The position numbers were made by a program, and so were the translations under genes. Below, in pieces: positions 7,761 to 16,601 of a stretch of DNA of 48,548 nt. The stretch's first letter is position 1, and each line of letters begins with the position of its first letter. Origin of the DNA: Anaerolineaceae bacterium UBA4775 (GTDB taxonomy: Bacteria; Chloroflexota; Anaerolineae; Anaerolineales; Anaerolineaceae); contig DHHJ01000028.1 in the NCBI GenBank assembly GCA_002403205.1, positions 1 to 48,548 of the forward strand. The letters run 5' to 3'. Below the pieces are notes generated by a model. That model had not been told where the DNA came from, did not search any database, and saw only the letters and a list, made by a program, of their open reading frames with translations.

Positions 7761-10068
7761 ATTCACCGGCTGGCTGCTCGACCTGTTCGAGGACCCGCGC
7801 GAAGGCCTGGTGCTGTATTTCATCGACGAGGCGGGGGCCCGCTGGCGCCTGAGCCGCCCTTTCCCGGTCACCTTTTACGCCCTGGGGGAAGACGCCGAAC
7901 TGCGCGCCCTCTGGCAGCACCTCAGCAACAGGCCGGGGGAGATCACCCTCAGCCGGGCACGCCGCATGGACGTCTTCAAGCGGGGCGAGGTGACCGCCCT
8001 GGGGGTGACCGTAAAAAACCCTTACCTGGTTCGCAAGGTCTTTCAGCAAACCGCTGCCCAATTCCCACACCTAGAGTATGCCGACGCCGACCTGCACATC
8101 TCCCTGCGCTTTGCCGCCGAGACGGGTGCCTTTCCCCTGGCGCGCTGCCGGGTGGCAGCCAACGAAGCACATCAGCTCGAGGAGATTGAGGTCCTGGAAG
8201 ACGCCTGGACCTTGAAAACGGAACCCATCCCCCTGCGGGTGATCAGCCTTGAACCGGATGTCGCCCCCCACCACGCTTCCCCGCGGGCCCTGCTGGCCAA
8301 GATCGAAGGCGAGACCTACCGCTTCGACCTGCGCACATGGCGTCCGCTGCTGGTCAACCTACGGGCGCTGATCCAGCGTCACGATCCCGACCTGCTGCTG
8401 ACGGACTATGGCGACACCTGGCTCCTGCCGCGCCTGCTCAAGGAGTCCGAGGCGCACCACATCCCCCTGGGGCTGAACCGCGAGCCGGGGCGCGGGGTCA
8501 GCACGCGCGCAGAACGCACTTATTTCTCCTACGGGCAGCTCATCTATCGCGGCCAGCAGGTGCATCTCTTCGGGCGCTGTCACATCGATCGCCAGAATGC
8601 CGTGCTCTGGGATGACTACGCCCTCGAAGGCACCATCGAGGTCACCCGGGTGACCGCCCTGCCCCTGCAAACGGCTGCCCGCGTGTCGCCAGGTACCGGT
8701 ATCTCGTCCATCGAGATGCTGACAGCCCTGCGCGAGGGCATCCTGGTGCCCTGGCAGAAGCAGCAAGCGGAGATGCTCAAGCCGGCCGCTGACCTGTTCT
8801 CAGCAGACCAGGGCGGTTTGGTCTACCAGCCCAAGATCGGCGTGCACAAAAACGTGGCGCAGATCGATTTTGTCTCCCTTTACCCGGCCATCATGGTGCA
8901 CTTCAACATCTCACCCGAGACGATCCTGCCCGACCCCGATGGCGACAACCTGGTTCCCGCCCTCGGCCTGGCCATCGACACCAGCCAGGATGGGCTCATT
9001 CCCAAAGCCCTACGCCCGCTGCTTGAGAAGCGCATCGAGATGAAAAAACACCTCGCCAGCACCCCGGCCTGGGACCCGTACCGCAAAGGCTTTGCAAGCC
9101 GTTCCTCCGCGCTGAAATGGCTGCTGGTGACTTGTTTTGGTTACCTTGGCTATAAAAATGCCCGCTTTGGCCGCATCGAAGCGCACCAGGCGGTCACCGC
9201 CTATGGCCGCGAGGCACTCCTGCGTGCTAAAGAGGCCGCAGAGGACATGGGCTTTGAGGTTATCCAGCTCTATGTGGATGGGCTGTGGGTGCATCACCCC
9301 GAGAAAACCCAGCCCGCGGATATCCAGCCCCTGCTGCTGGATATCCAACAGCGCACTGGGCTGCCAATCTCGCTGGATGGGATCTATCGCTGGGTGGTGT
9401 TTGTGGGGTCGCGCCAGAACAAAAAGCGCCCGGTGGCCAACCGGTACTTTGGCGTCTTTCAGGACGGCACGCTGAAAGTGCGCGGGATCGATGCCCGGCG
9501 GCGTGACAGCACACCCTTCGTTTCTACAGCACAAATGCACCTGCTGGAATTGCTTGCCAGGGTACAGGAACCGGAAGAAGCGCTTCCGGAAGCGATTGCC
9601 TTCCTGAAGTCCCGCCTCAGGGCACTGCGAGCTGGCGAAGTTGAACTGACGGATCTCCTCGTCCGCCAGCGGCTGGGGCGCAAGATGGAAGCTTACCGCA
9701 CGCCGTCACCCGCCGCGCGCGCAGTGCTGCAGCTCAACTCGGCTGGTAAAACGCTGCGGCCTGGCCAGCGGGTGCCTTTCATCTACACCCTGGGCAAGCC
9801 AGGTGTCTTTGCCTGGGACCTGCCCCAAAGGCCCAACCCACGCGCGGTGGATGTGGCCCGCTATCAGCGATTGCTCCTGCGAGCCGCGGGCATCGTTCTG
9901 GAATCCTGGGGGCTGGATGAGGAAAAGCTCACCGAGCGGATGCTCTCCGACCTGAGCCAGTTACACCTGCCGGCTACCTCGAAGCAGCACCCGCTCAAGC
10001 ACCGCCGCAATATTCCAGGCGTCATCGACCCCCCGGTGAAGCGTGCCCTCAAAGGTCAAACCTATTAG
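7753..10068 (+). CDS. B-family DNA polymerase with altered exonuclease and motif C residues
   Basis: A 771-residue protein, close to the length of E. coli Pol II. The start at 7753 (MPEFTGWL) is preferred over the in-frame ATG at 7732 because of the coupled overlap with the preceding gene. Motif A is canonical (DFVSLYPAIM, Asp372). Motif B is recognisable (ALKWLLVTCFGYLGYKN, Lys455). Motif C, normally YGDTDS, reads YVDGLW at 507-512, so the first Asp (509) is kept and the second is Leu511. A KKR..Y..DG..+..RRD block follows near 557-585. Proofreading motifs are not recognisable: the Exo I position reads ISLEPD and the Exo II region reads LTDYGDTWLL. It could be an exo-minus translesion polymerase, or a non-catalytic structural homologue if Leu511 is disabling. 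Confidence 0.88.
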   Translation: MPEFTGWLLDLFEDPREGLVLYFIDEAGARWRLSRPFPVTFYALGEDAELRALWQHLSNRPGEITLSRARRMDVFKRGEVTALGVTVKNPYLVRKVFQQTAAQFPHLEYADADLHISLRFAAETGAFPLARCRVAANEAHQLEEIEVLEDAWTLKTEPIPLRVISLEPDVAPHHASPRALLAKIEGETYRFDLRTWRPLLVNLRALIQRHDPDLLLTDYGDTWLLPRLLKESEAHHIPLGLNREPGRGVSTRAERTYFSYGQLIYRGQQVHLFGRCHIDRQNAVLWDDYALEGTIEVTRVTALPLQTAARVSPGTGISSIEMLTALREGILVPWQKQQAEMLKPAADLFSADQGGLVYQPKIGVHKNVAQIDFVSLYPAIMVHFNISPETILPDPDGDNLVPALGLAIDTSQDGLIPKALRPLLEKRIEMKKHLASTPAWDPYRKGFASRSSALKWLLVTCFGYLGYKNARFGRIEAHQAVTAYGREALLRAKEAAEDMGFEVIQLYVDGLWVHHPEKTQPADIQPLLLDIQQRTGLPISLDGIYRWVVFVGSRQNKKRPVANRYFGVFQDGTLKVRGIDARRRDSTPFVSTAQMHLLELLARVQEPEEALPEAIAFLKSRLRALRAGEVELTDLLVRQRLGRKMEAYRTPSPAARAVLQLNSAGKTLRPGQRVPFIYTLGKPGVFAWDLPQRPNPRAVDVARYQRLLLRAAGIVLESWGLDEEKLTERMLSDLSQLHLPATSKQHPLKHRRNIPGVIDPPVKRALKGQTY

Positions 10069-10521
10069 CCTGGACCCCTGCTGCAGGCCGACCTCTCTGT
10101 TCAGACCAAGCTGGAGAGCCAGCAAGTTCTTGACGTTGATGTGCGAGCGCCCAAAGGGATAGGGAACGCCCCAAGCCTCGCATTGCGCAGCAAATTGCAG
10201 ACGGTCATAATCGCCATAACTGGCCCATGTGCGCTGGTGTGAGCGGTACTCCGCACGTAAAAGCTCGCAGGCTTCAGCAAAGGTATACCCATCCGCCAGC
10301 ATGTCTGGCGTGATTGTGGTCAGCTGGATGCAGTAATCACTCAAGGTTGAGCGCTGCGGCTTGACCATGATAGCCCGCGGCGCCGAGCGCCTTCCGCTGG
10401 CCACGTCCAGGACGCACAGGCCAATTTCGATGATCTCGCTAGTTTGGCCTGCTGGCGGGTCACCCTCCCAGCAGGTTGCCTCAATGTCAATCACGAGGAT
10501 CTTGTCAAGTTTCAGCGCCAT
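9961..10521 (-). CDS. DEDDh-type 3'-5' exonuclease, overlapping the polymerase gene tail-to-tail
   Basis: A 186-residue exonuclease of the DnaQ/ERI1-KapD superfamily. Exo I is DIEATCW (Asp13, Glu15 approximately), the second acidic position is in WASYGDYD, and the Exo III element is HRGVDDAWNIA near the C-terminus. This gives the DEDDh set needed for two-metal 3'-5' cleavage of DNA or RNA. Its last 108 bases are antisense to the end of the polymerase gene, and this overlap encodes the final catalytic His/Asp. The arrangement could let the exonuclease proofread for the exo-minus polymerase next door, though it is on the opposite strand and not part of the SOS-like transcript. The YjbR gene overlaps its start by 17 bases on the same strand. 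Confidence 0.85.
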   Translation of the reverse strand: MALKLDKILVIDIEATCWEGDPPAGQTSEIIEIGLCVLDVASGRRSAPRAIMVKPQRSTLSDYCIQLTTITPDMLADGYTFAEACELLRAEYRSHQRTWASYGDYDRLQFAAQCEAWGVPYPFGRSHINVKNLLALQLGLNREVGLQQGSRLIGLTFEGTLHRGVDDAWNIAAVLERVLLRGSRQV

Positions 10522-10888
10522 CGCTCAGTTTTCCCTTCAGCCTGACCTGTGCCTGGTCTGCACGGGTCATCCGCGCCACCACCAGCGTGTAGGAGTCGTC
10601 AATCATTTGTTTCAGATCCCCTTCCGGGATGCTGCCATCCAGGGTCACGGTGATCCAGTGTTTTTTGTTCAGGTGATACCCGGGCTTAACAGCCGGGTAT
10701 TGCCGCTGCAAGATGAGCACGTCGACGGGATCTGCCTTTAAAGAAAGGGCCAGGGGTTCAGCCTGCCAGGCGATCAGGGCGAACATCCTGTGCAGCACTT
10801 TATAAACCACCACATCCACACCAAAGGGCATATCGCGCCGGGCAGCGGGTTTACCTTCAAGATAGGCACACAGGCGATCAAATTCCAT
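10505..10888 (-). CDS. MmcQ/YjbR family protein (DUF419)
   Basis: A 127-residue protein of the MmcQ/YjbR family, with a double-wing fold thought to bind DNA; cellular role unknown. Typical features are the PFGVDVVVYKV strand, AEPLALSLKADP, and the late YHLNKKHWITVTLDG and LKQMIDDSYTLV segments. ATG at 10888 is preferred over the GTG one codon earlier. It overlaps the exonuclease start by 17 bases and lies 21 bases from the phosphoesterase gene upstream, forming a likely minus-strand operon YfcE-YjbR-exonuclease. Confidence 0.87.
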   Translation of the reverse strand: MEFDRLCAYLEGKPAARRDMPFGVDVVVYKVLHRMFALIAWQAEPLALSLKADPVDVLILQRQYPAVKPGYHLNKKHWITVTLDGSIPEGDLKQMIDDSYTLVVARMTRADQAQVRLKGKLSDGAET

Positions 10889-10909
10889 CACTGTCCGAGC
10901 CAGGCTTTC

Positions 10910-11401
10910 TTATACGTAGATGAACTCGACATCATCGGCGTGCAGGTCAACCACGCAAAAGGATCGGGATTCTTTCCCCAGGCCACCGAGCGCACCCGGG
11001 TTGATGATGTGTGCCCCCTTGATGACCTCATCACGCCGCTGATGGGTGTGCCCGTGAAAGATCCACTTGTACCGCTTACGCCTGACCAGGCCCATCACCT
11101 GGCCTTTGATGTGGCTGTGGACGGCTGCAACCCAAACCCCATCCAATTGCCCTGTAAACACCTCCCCCACAAAATTGTCCTCGTGCAACCCCTCGAACCG
11201 CTTTTTGATTGTACCGGTGGCATAATCCATATTGCCCGGGGTGTAGATCACCCGAAAACCATCAAAGAACGAGACCATATCGAACCCTGTCAGGTCGCCG
11301 CAGTGGATCAACGTTTTGATGCCCCGTTCCCGGCATGTTTCCAGAACGGTCAAGATATTAGCCAGTTGATCATGTGTATCCGAAAGGACGCCAATTTTCA
11401 T
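10910..11401 (-). CDS. YfcE/MJ0936-type metallophosphoesterase
   Basis: A 163-residue calcineurin-like phosphodiesterase of the YfcE/MJ0936 group, which hydrolyse model phosphodiesters with two metal ions; the natural substrate is unknown. The five metal motifs are present in order: SDTHD, CGDLT, GNMD, VHSH and GHTH. GGAGG nine bases upstream selects the ATG at 11401 rather than the TTG before it. First gene of the minus-strand group with YjbR and the DEDDh exonuclease. Confidence 0.92.
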   Translation of the reverse strand: MKIGVLSDTHDQLANILTVLETCRERGIKTLIHCGDLTGFDMVSFFDGFRVIYTPGNMDYATGTIKKRFEGLHEDNFVGEVFTGQLDGVWVAAVHSHIKGQVMGLVRRKRYKWIFHGHTHQRRDEVIKGAHIINPGALGGLGKESRSFCVVDLHADDVEFIYV

Positions 11402-11475
11402 CAAGTAATACCTCCAAATCGTTTATGAATTATACGCCATCCGTGGTTGGCCCTCAAAAGTCACAAGGAGAAAAT

Positions 11476-11649
11476 ATGCCTCTGCATCAGCCAATATTCC
11501 AAAAAACTGGTCGGTTTTTCCTGCCCCAGATGCCTTTGGCAGGCAACCCAAGTGCCAATCATCGAAGTCTGTGTGGTAAAATTATCAAAGTGAAATTATT
11601 TTTGTCTATTTCCATCGGGTTCAAACCATCCTTGCAGTCCGGTCATTGA
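11476..11649 (+). CDS. Possible 57-residue small protein, weakly supported
   Basis: In the 279-base gap between divergent genes an ATG at 11476 follows a good AAGGAG (11466-11471) and opens 57 codons to a TGA at 11647-11649. The product is basic with a short hydrophobic stretch (VKLFLSISIGF) near the end. No homology is apparent and the ORF could be chance. Otherwise this gap shows only the ribosome site AGGAGATG of the next gene. Confidence 0.25.
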   Translation: MPLHQPIFQKTGRFFLPQMPLAGNPSANHRSLCGKIIKVKLFLSISIGFKPSLQSGH

Positions 11650-11680
11650 ACCGCCCAACTACCAATGCTCAGGAGATGAT

Positions 11681-12616
11681 ATGGCCTCCTCATTACAACA
11701 AGGGATCAACGCCGCCAAAGCTGGACGTATGCAGGAAGCATTGGAATTCCTGAAAGACGCCATCATTGAGGAACCACAAAATGCCGAGGTGTGGGTATGG
11801 ATTGCCGCCATCATTGACGATATGGATAAGCAAGCCATTTTTCTTGAAAAAGCCCTTGAGATCGACCCCCACAATATCCCGGCACAACGCGGTTTAGCTT
11901 ACATCGAGCAACGTAAACGTGACCAAACCCAGTCTGAAGATGACCACCTCTCAGACTATACACACCCCATCTCTCCCTTCCCCTCATCGGGGGAACGGCG
12001 GAAGGTCTCCTCATCTGCAACATGGTCTCCGCAAACCGTTGATGAGCTGGGCGAAATGGCACATTCTCCGGAGAAAAAACACAAGTCAGCCAAACAGAAG
12101 GCCAGCGAAATCGAAAATGGGTTCAAATTAACCCCCGTTGAGATCGGGCTGCTGGGCGTGGTTGCCCTGGTGTTTTGTTTCATCGGTTTACTGGCAGCCA
12201 GCGCGCTGTTTGATTTTGAACTTCCGTTGGGCTTCATACTGGGCGAGCGTTCTTCATTGCCATCAACACCGCCCCATTCTGGTGTTTTCCTGTATGAAGA
12301 CGAGATGTTCTTCGAAATCAACCGAATTGACGGCCTGCCGACACGGGATTTGGGTTTTCCCACCAGTGCAGTACCTGTACCGATGGTCTTGCTCTGGCAG
12401 ACTCAAACAGACCGGGATCAAATCAAGCTGGTCTACGAAACAGGCGCATACATCCCCATCCGCGCCCAAGCGGGAAGGGATGGCGTGACCATTCTCCAAC
12501 CCGACCAGGAACTGCAGCCCGGTTTGTATTGCTTTCAACAGCTCAATGAGCGCAGCGAAGGTCCTGAGGCATTTTATTGGTGTTTCAAGGTTTCCTTTTC
12601 CAGCATCTTTGAATAA
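11681..12616 (+). CDS. TPR-containing single-pass membrane protein
   Basis: A 311-residue protein. Residues 3-75 form about two tetratricopeptide repeats (AAKAGRMQEALEFLKDAI..P.NAEVWVWIAAI; KQAIFLEKALEIDP). A charged, low-complexity cytoplasmic linker follows (78-150), then one membrane helix near 153-177 (IGLLGVVALVFCFIGLLAA). The 130-residue C-terminal domain should lie outside the membrane. Orientation N-in follows from the positive linker. Function unknown; TPR units suggest it scaffolds partners at the membrane. The start is fixed by AGGAG seven bases before the ATG at 11681. Confidence 0.82.
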   Translation: MASSLQQGINAAKAGRMQEALEFLKDAIIEEPQNAEVWVWIAAIIDDMDKQAIFLEKALEIDPHNIPAQRGLAYIEQRKRDQTQSEDDHLSDYTHPISPFPSSGERRKVSSSATWSPQTVDELGEMAHSPEKKHKSAKQKASEIENGFKLTPVEIGLLGVVALVFCFIGLLAASALFDFELPLGFILGERSSLPSTPPHSGVFLYEDEMFFEINRIDGLPTRDLGFPTSAVPVPMVLLWQTQTDRDQIKLVYETGAYIPIRAQAGRDGVTILQPDQELQPGLYCFQQLNERSEGPEAFYWCFKVSFSSIFE

Positions 12617-12730
12617 GCGCACCAGTTAAGGCAGCTAGGAGCAGATAGCACGCCAAATTCTGCTTTATTAATGCTTTGAATCAATCTATAATCAATCAGC
12701 AGATTATTTATTGTTAATGAAAAGGTGTTC

Positions 12731-14998
12731 ATGTCCGAAAAGACCATCCTTGAAGCTCACTTCATCGCCCCAGATATCAAGCAATTTGTGATCCACGCGC
12801 CTGTCATCGCTAAAAAACGGCAGCCTGGCCAATTTGTGATCATCCGCATCTCAGAAGCAGGTGAACGAATCCCGTTAACCATTGTGGATTCAGATCGGGC
12901 GGCTGGAACGATCACCCTGATCGTCCAGGGGATTGGTAAATCAACCAAACAAGTCAACCTGCTTGAGGCAGGCGACACGATCCGCGACCTGGTTGGGCCT
13001 TTGGGCAACCCCTCGGAGATCGAACGTTTCGGCCATGTCGTCGTCATTGGGGGCGGGGTTGGCACGGCGGTCAGCTTCCCCCAGGCCAAAGCGCTCAAAC
13101 AGGCTGGCAACCGTGTTACCGCCATCGTAGGCGCACGCACCAAGGAACTGGTGATCCTGGAAGATGAACTTGAGCAGATTGCCGATGAGGTGCTCATCTG
13201 CACTGATGATGGCAGCTATGGACAGGCTGGACTGGTCACCGACCAGCTGAAAACCCTGCTCGAAGGGGACGATCCCATCGACTTCGTCCTGGCTGTCGGC
13301 CCGCTGCCTATGATGCGGGCCGTTGCCAACATGACTCGCCCATATGGCATTAAATCCGTTGTCAGCCTCAACTCCATCATGGTGGACGGGACAGGGATGT
13401 GCGGTGGATGCCGGGTCGCCCTGGATGGTTCGGTGAAATTTGCCTGCGTGGACGGCCCCGAGTTCGACGCTCACCTGGTGGATTTTGATATCCTGATGAA
13501 GCGCAATAGGGCCTATCTGCACGAAGAACAATGTGCCCTCGAAAAAGCGGCCGAGCTGGTTGAAAAGGCCAACAAACGTGAAATCCGCAAGATTCCCCGC
13601 CAGCCTATACCGGCCAGAGTGCCAGAAGAGCGCATTAAGGACTTCAACGAGGTCAACATCGGCTACACTGAGGCTTTAGCCATATTGGAAGCCCAACGCT
13701 GCCTGGACTGCAAACGGCCAGCCTGTGTGGAAGGCTGTCCGGTCGAGGTGAAAATCCCCGAATTCATCAACCTGCTTAAATCCAAAGAGTATATTGCTGC
13801 CTCGAAGTTGATCAAATCAGATAACGTCCTGGCAGCGGTGTGCAGTCGGGTTTGCCCCCAATCCGACCAGTGTGAAGGGGCTTGTATCCTCACCAAACGC
13901 AACGAATCCGTGGCCATTGGTGCCCTGGCGCGTTTTGTGACGGATTTTGAACGCAATCACGGTGACCTAACCCCCGAGCCCGTCCCGCAGCATCAAAAAA
14001 CCGGTAGAAAAGTCGCCGTGATTGGCTCCGGCCCGGCAGGATTGTCTTGTGCCGGTGATTTGATCCGCATGGGTCATGATGTGACGGTATTCGAAGCCTT
14101 TCATGAGTATGGCGGCGTACTGATCTACGGCATCCCTGAATTTCGCTTGCCCAAGGAGATTGTGCGGGAAGAAGTGGACGCGCTGGCAGCATTGGGCGTC
14201 GAGTTCAAGCCCAACACCGTCATCGGTGTGACCTACACCATTGACGAACTGATGGAAGAAGAGGGTTATGATGCCGTCTTTGTCGGTGTCGGTGCAGGCC
14301 TGCCCTACTTTATGAACATACCGGGCGAAAACCTGGTTGGCGTGTACTCAGCCAATGAATTTCTGACCCGAGTTAACCTGATGAAAGCCTACCAGTTTCC
14401 GAAAGCCGATACACCCGTGATCGATTGTGAGGGCAAACGCGTGGCTGTCATCGGTGGTGGCAACACAGCATTGGACTCTGCCCGGGTTGCCCTCCGGCTG
14501 GGTGCACAGAAGAGCAGCATCATTTACCGGCGCACGGACAAAGAGATGCCCGCCCGTCTGGAAGAGATCGAACATGCCAAGGAAGAAGAAATCGACTTCC
14601 AGTTCCTCCGCACCCCAATTGAGTTCATCGGTGATGAGCAGGGCTGGCTGAAATCTATGCGTCTGATCGAAATGGAATTGGGTGAACCGGACCAGACCGG
14701 CCGCAGACGCCCAGTGCCCATCGAGGGTTCCGAATATGAAGAGCCAGTGGATCTGGTCATTGTAGCCATTGGCAATGGCTCTAACCCCATCATCCAACGC
14801 ACCACCAAAGACCTGGCATTCAACCGCTGGGGGAACATCATCGTTGACGAAAACACCATGGCGACCAGCAAGCCGGGTGTCTATGCAGGAGGCGACATTG
14901 TCACTGGCGGTGCAACGGTCATCCTGGCCATGGGCGCCGGTCGCCAGGCTGCCCGCGCGATCAACGCCTACCTCGATTCAACCAATGGGAATAACTAA
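12731..14998 (+). CDS. Fused NfnA-NfnB-like flavoprotein (PyrK/DHODB-like domain + GltA-type glutamate synthase subunit)
   Basis: A 755-residue fusion. The N-terminal 270 residues are a ferredoxin-NADP reductase-like FAD/NAD domain (VVVIGGGVGTAVSFPQA) ending in a [2Fe-2S] site (GTGMCGGCR, then FACVDGPEF). The rest is a GltA/NfnB-like subunit with [4Fe-4S] cysteines (CLDCKRPACVEGCPV; AAVCSRVCPQSDQCEGAC), an FAD site (VIGSGPAGLSCAG) and an NADP site (VIGGGNTALDSAR). Fused proteins are often called bifunctional dihydroorotate dehydrogenase B NAD-binding subunit/glutamate synthase. Separate homologues form the electron-bifurcating NADH-dependent ferredoxin:NADP oxidoreductase of anaerobes, which is the likelier role here. 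ATG 12731 is chosen, with AAAGG five bases upstream, over the GTG at 12725. A TATAAT at 12687-12692 may be the -10. Confidence 0.9.
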   Translation: MSEKTILEAHFIAPDIKQFVIHAPVIAKKRQPGQFVIIRISEAGERIPLTIVDSDRAAGTITLIVQGIGKSTKQVNLLEAGDTIRDLVGPLGNPSEIERFGHVVVIGGGVGTAVSFPQAKALKQAGNRVTAIVGARTKELVILEDELEQIADEVLICTDDGSYGQAGLVTDQLKTLLEGDDPIDFVLAVGPLPMMRAVANMTRPYGIKSVVSLNSIMVDGTGMCGGCRVALDGSVKFACVDGPEFDAHLVDFDILMKRNRAYLHEEQCALEKAAELVEKANKREIRKIPRQPIPARVPEERIKDFNEVNIGYTEALAILEAQRCLDCKRPACVEGCPVEVKIPEFINLLKSKEYIAASKLIKSDNVLAAVCSRVCPQSDQCEGACILTKRNESVAIGALARFVTDFERNHGDLTPEPVPQHQKTGRKVAVIGSGPAGLSCAGDLIRMGHDVTVFEAFHEYGGVLIYGIPEFRLPKEIVREEVDALAALGVEFKPNTVIGVTYTIDELMEEEGYDAVFVGVGAGLPYFMNIPGENLVGVYSANEFLTRVNLMKAYQFPKADTPVIDCEGKRVAVIGGGNTALDSARVALRLGAQKSSIIYRRTDKEMPARLEEIEHAKEEEIDFQFLRTPIEFIGDEQGWLKSMRLIEMELGEPDQTGRRRPVPIEGSEYEEPVDLVIVAIGNGSNPIIQRTTKDLAFNRWGNIIVDENTMATSKPGVYAGGDIVTGGATVILAMGAGRQAARAINAYLDSTNGNN

Positions 14999-15004
14999 CC
15001 CATC

Positions 15005-16399
15005 ATGGCAACCCCCACCAAGATCGTTTGCATCGGCGTAGGCAGTTACTCATTCGGTCTGACCACCCTCGTCTCCCTTTTACGCAGTAAAACACTCAAG
15101 GGCAGCCAGCTCGTCCTTGTCGATCGGGATGAAGCGCATCTTACCGTCATGCACAAGCTGATCGCCTGGCTTAACGATGTCTGGGACGCTGAGATGCACA
15201 TTGAAGCCTTCACCCACCATCGCGAAGCCCTCCCTGGAGCCCAATTCGTGATCAATGCCATTGAAGTCGGACCGCGTGAAGGCCTGTGGGAATCGGACTT
15301 CCGCATCCCGCTTAAGTACGACGTGCGCCAGCCCTACGCCGAGAACAGCGGCCCGGGCGGCTTTGCCCACGCCGCCCGCAACATCCACCCGGTCCTTGAA
15401 ATAGCCAGGGACATGGAAATCAGCTGCCCGGATGCCTGGCTGATCAATTTCACCAATCCCATGGCACGCATCTGCGCCGCCGTCCATCGCCATACCCGCA
15501 TCAAAGTGGTTGGGCTGTGTCACCAGCTCAGCGCTGGTTACGCCATGGTCGGCAAAGCCCTGGCTGAAGACCTGGGCATCCTTGTCCCACCTGAATTCAC
15601 CAGCACCCATGCCAGCAACAAGTACGCTGCCGGCATGTTTGCTACCTACCTGCAAACCGTCGACAAAGTCAAGATCACCGCCGCAGGCACGAATCATTTT
15701 ACCTGGATGGTAGATCTGGTAGGCCGTCAAACCGGAGAGGACCTTTACCCTTTATTTAGGAAACGATGGCAGTCGCTTCCTGATAGCTTCGAACCGCTCT
15801 CACGGCGGGTGTTTGACGCCTTTGGGCACTTCCCCATCCCCGGGGATGAACACCTGTGTGAGTACCTTCCGTGGGTCAGCGACCCCACAACCCGTCCCTG
15901 GGATAAATATACGCTTGAACTCTACGAATGGGCCGACCGAGACCTCGAGCGCGCAGAAAAATGGAATGAGTTAAAGAAAGCCGCTGTGACCATGTCTAAC
16001 CCGGAGGAATTTGTTCCAGGTTTCAGCGAAGGCGCCCTGGAAGTCATTGAGAACATCCTCAATGATGGAAATGTGCTGTGGGAAGCCGTTAACATCCCCA
16101 ACCGGGGTCAAATCACGAACTTGCCTGCAGAGGCGATCGTTGAGCTGCCGGGATGGCTCAACGCAGAAGGGGTCACGGGCATGCCAATCGGCGCGTTGCC
16201 CAAAGGTATCACCGAGCTCATCCGCCGCGAGATCACCATCAGCAACCTGACAGTGGATGCCGTTGTGCATGGCGACCGCCAGCTGGCCTTGCAGGCCTTG
16301 CTTCTTGACCCTGTTATCCGTGATATGGATATCGCCAAATGCATCTTGGACGATTATCTGATGGCTTATCAACAACATCTACCCACATTCTGGGCATGA
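15005..16399 (+). CDS. Glycoside hydrolase family 4 enzyme (alpha-galactosidase/alpha-glucosidase type)
   Basis: A 464-residue GH4 protein. These enzymes use NAD+ and Mn2+ and cleave glycosides by a redox-elimination mechanism. The N-terminal Rossmann strand (KIVCIGVGSYSFG), the ENSGPGGFAHAARNIHP loop, INFTNPM, the metal-binding Cys in GLCHQL and the His in GTNHFTWM are all visible. The motif style favours the alpha-glycosidase branch (MelA/AglA/LplD-like) rather than 6-phospho-beta-glucosidase; the exact substrate cannot be told. It begins six bases after the Nfn-like gene without a strong ribosome site, so it may be read by termination-reinitiation in the same transcript. Confidence 0.88.
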   Translation: MATPTKIVCIGVGSYSFGLTTLVSLLRSKTLKGSQLVLVDRDEAHLTVMHKLIAWLNDVWDAEMHIEAFTHHREALPGAQFVINAIEVGPREGLWESDFRIPLKYDVRQPYAENSGPGGFAHAARNIHPVLEIARDMEISCPDAWLINFTNPMARICAAVHRHTRIKVVGLCHQLSAGYAMVGKALAEDLGILVPPEFTSTHASNKYAAGMFATYLQTVDKVKITAAGTNHFTWMVDLVGRQTGEDLYPLFRKRWQSLPDSFEPLSRRVFDAFGHFPIPGDEHLCEYLPWVSDPTTRPWDKYTLELYEWADRDLERAEKWNELKKAAVTMSNPEEFVPGFSEGALEVIENILNDGNVLWEAVNIPNRGQITNLPAEAIVELPGWLNAEGVTGMPIGALPKGITELIRREITISNLTVDAVVHGDRQLALQALLLDPVIRDMDIAKCILDDYLMAYQQHLPTFWA

Positions 16400-16462
16400 G
16401 CTGCATGGATGGGTTCCTTGGATTGTACAAGGTTTTAAAATATTCGACCTTTACGCAATATA

Positions 16463-16601
16463 TTGACACACACAAAAAGCCATAGTATATTAGGAAAATA
16501 AGGTTAACGGAAGTTCACTAAGACGCACACTCGGTTTGTTCGTGTTTGGAACGTACGTTAGCAGGATAAGTAGGAATTTGGTTAAAAGGAGGTTTCCAAG
16601 C
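16463..16601 (+). promoter_or_regulatory. cspA-type promoter and long 5' leader
   Basis: TTGACA (16463-16468) and TATATT (16486-16491) are 17 bases apart, predicting a start near 16498 and a 5' leader of about 104 bases before the cold-shock ATG. Long leaders are typical of cold-shock genes and can act as RNA thermosensors. This one includes the palindrome AACGTACGTT (16550-16559) and ends in a strong AAAGGAGGT (16585-16593). Confidence 0.72.

Noticed and set aside
15046..16378. Long antisense open frames opposite the GH4 gene
   Set aside because: They are shadows produced by GC-rich codon bias of the recognised gene on the plus strand.
16547..16560. GAAC-GTAC-GTTA in the cold-shock leader as an SOS box
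   Set aside because: It lies about 60 bases downstream of a clear promoter, inside the leader RNA, lacks the TA flanks, and cold-shock genes are not SOS targets.
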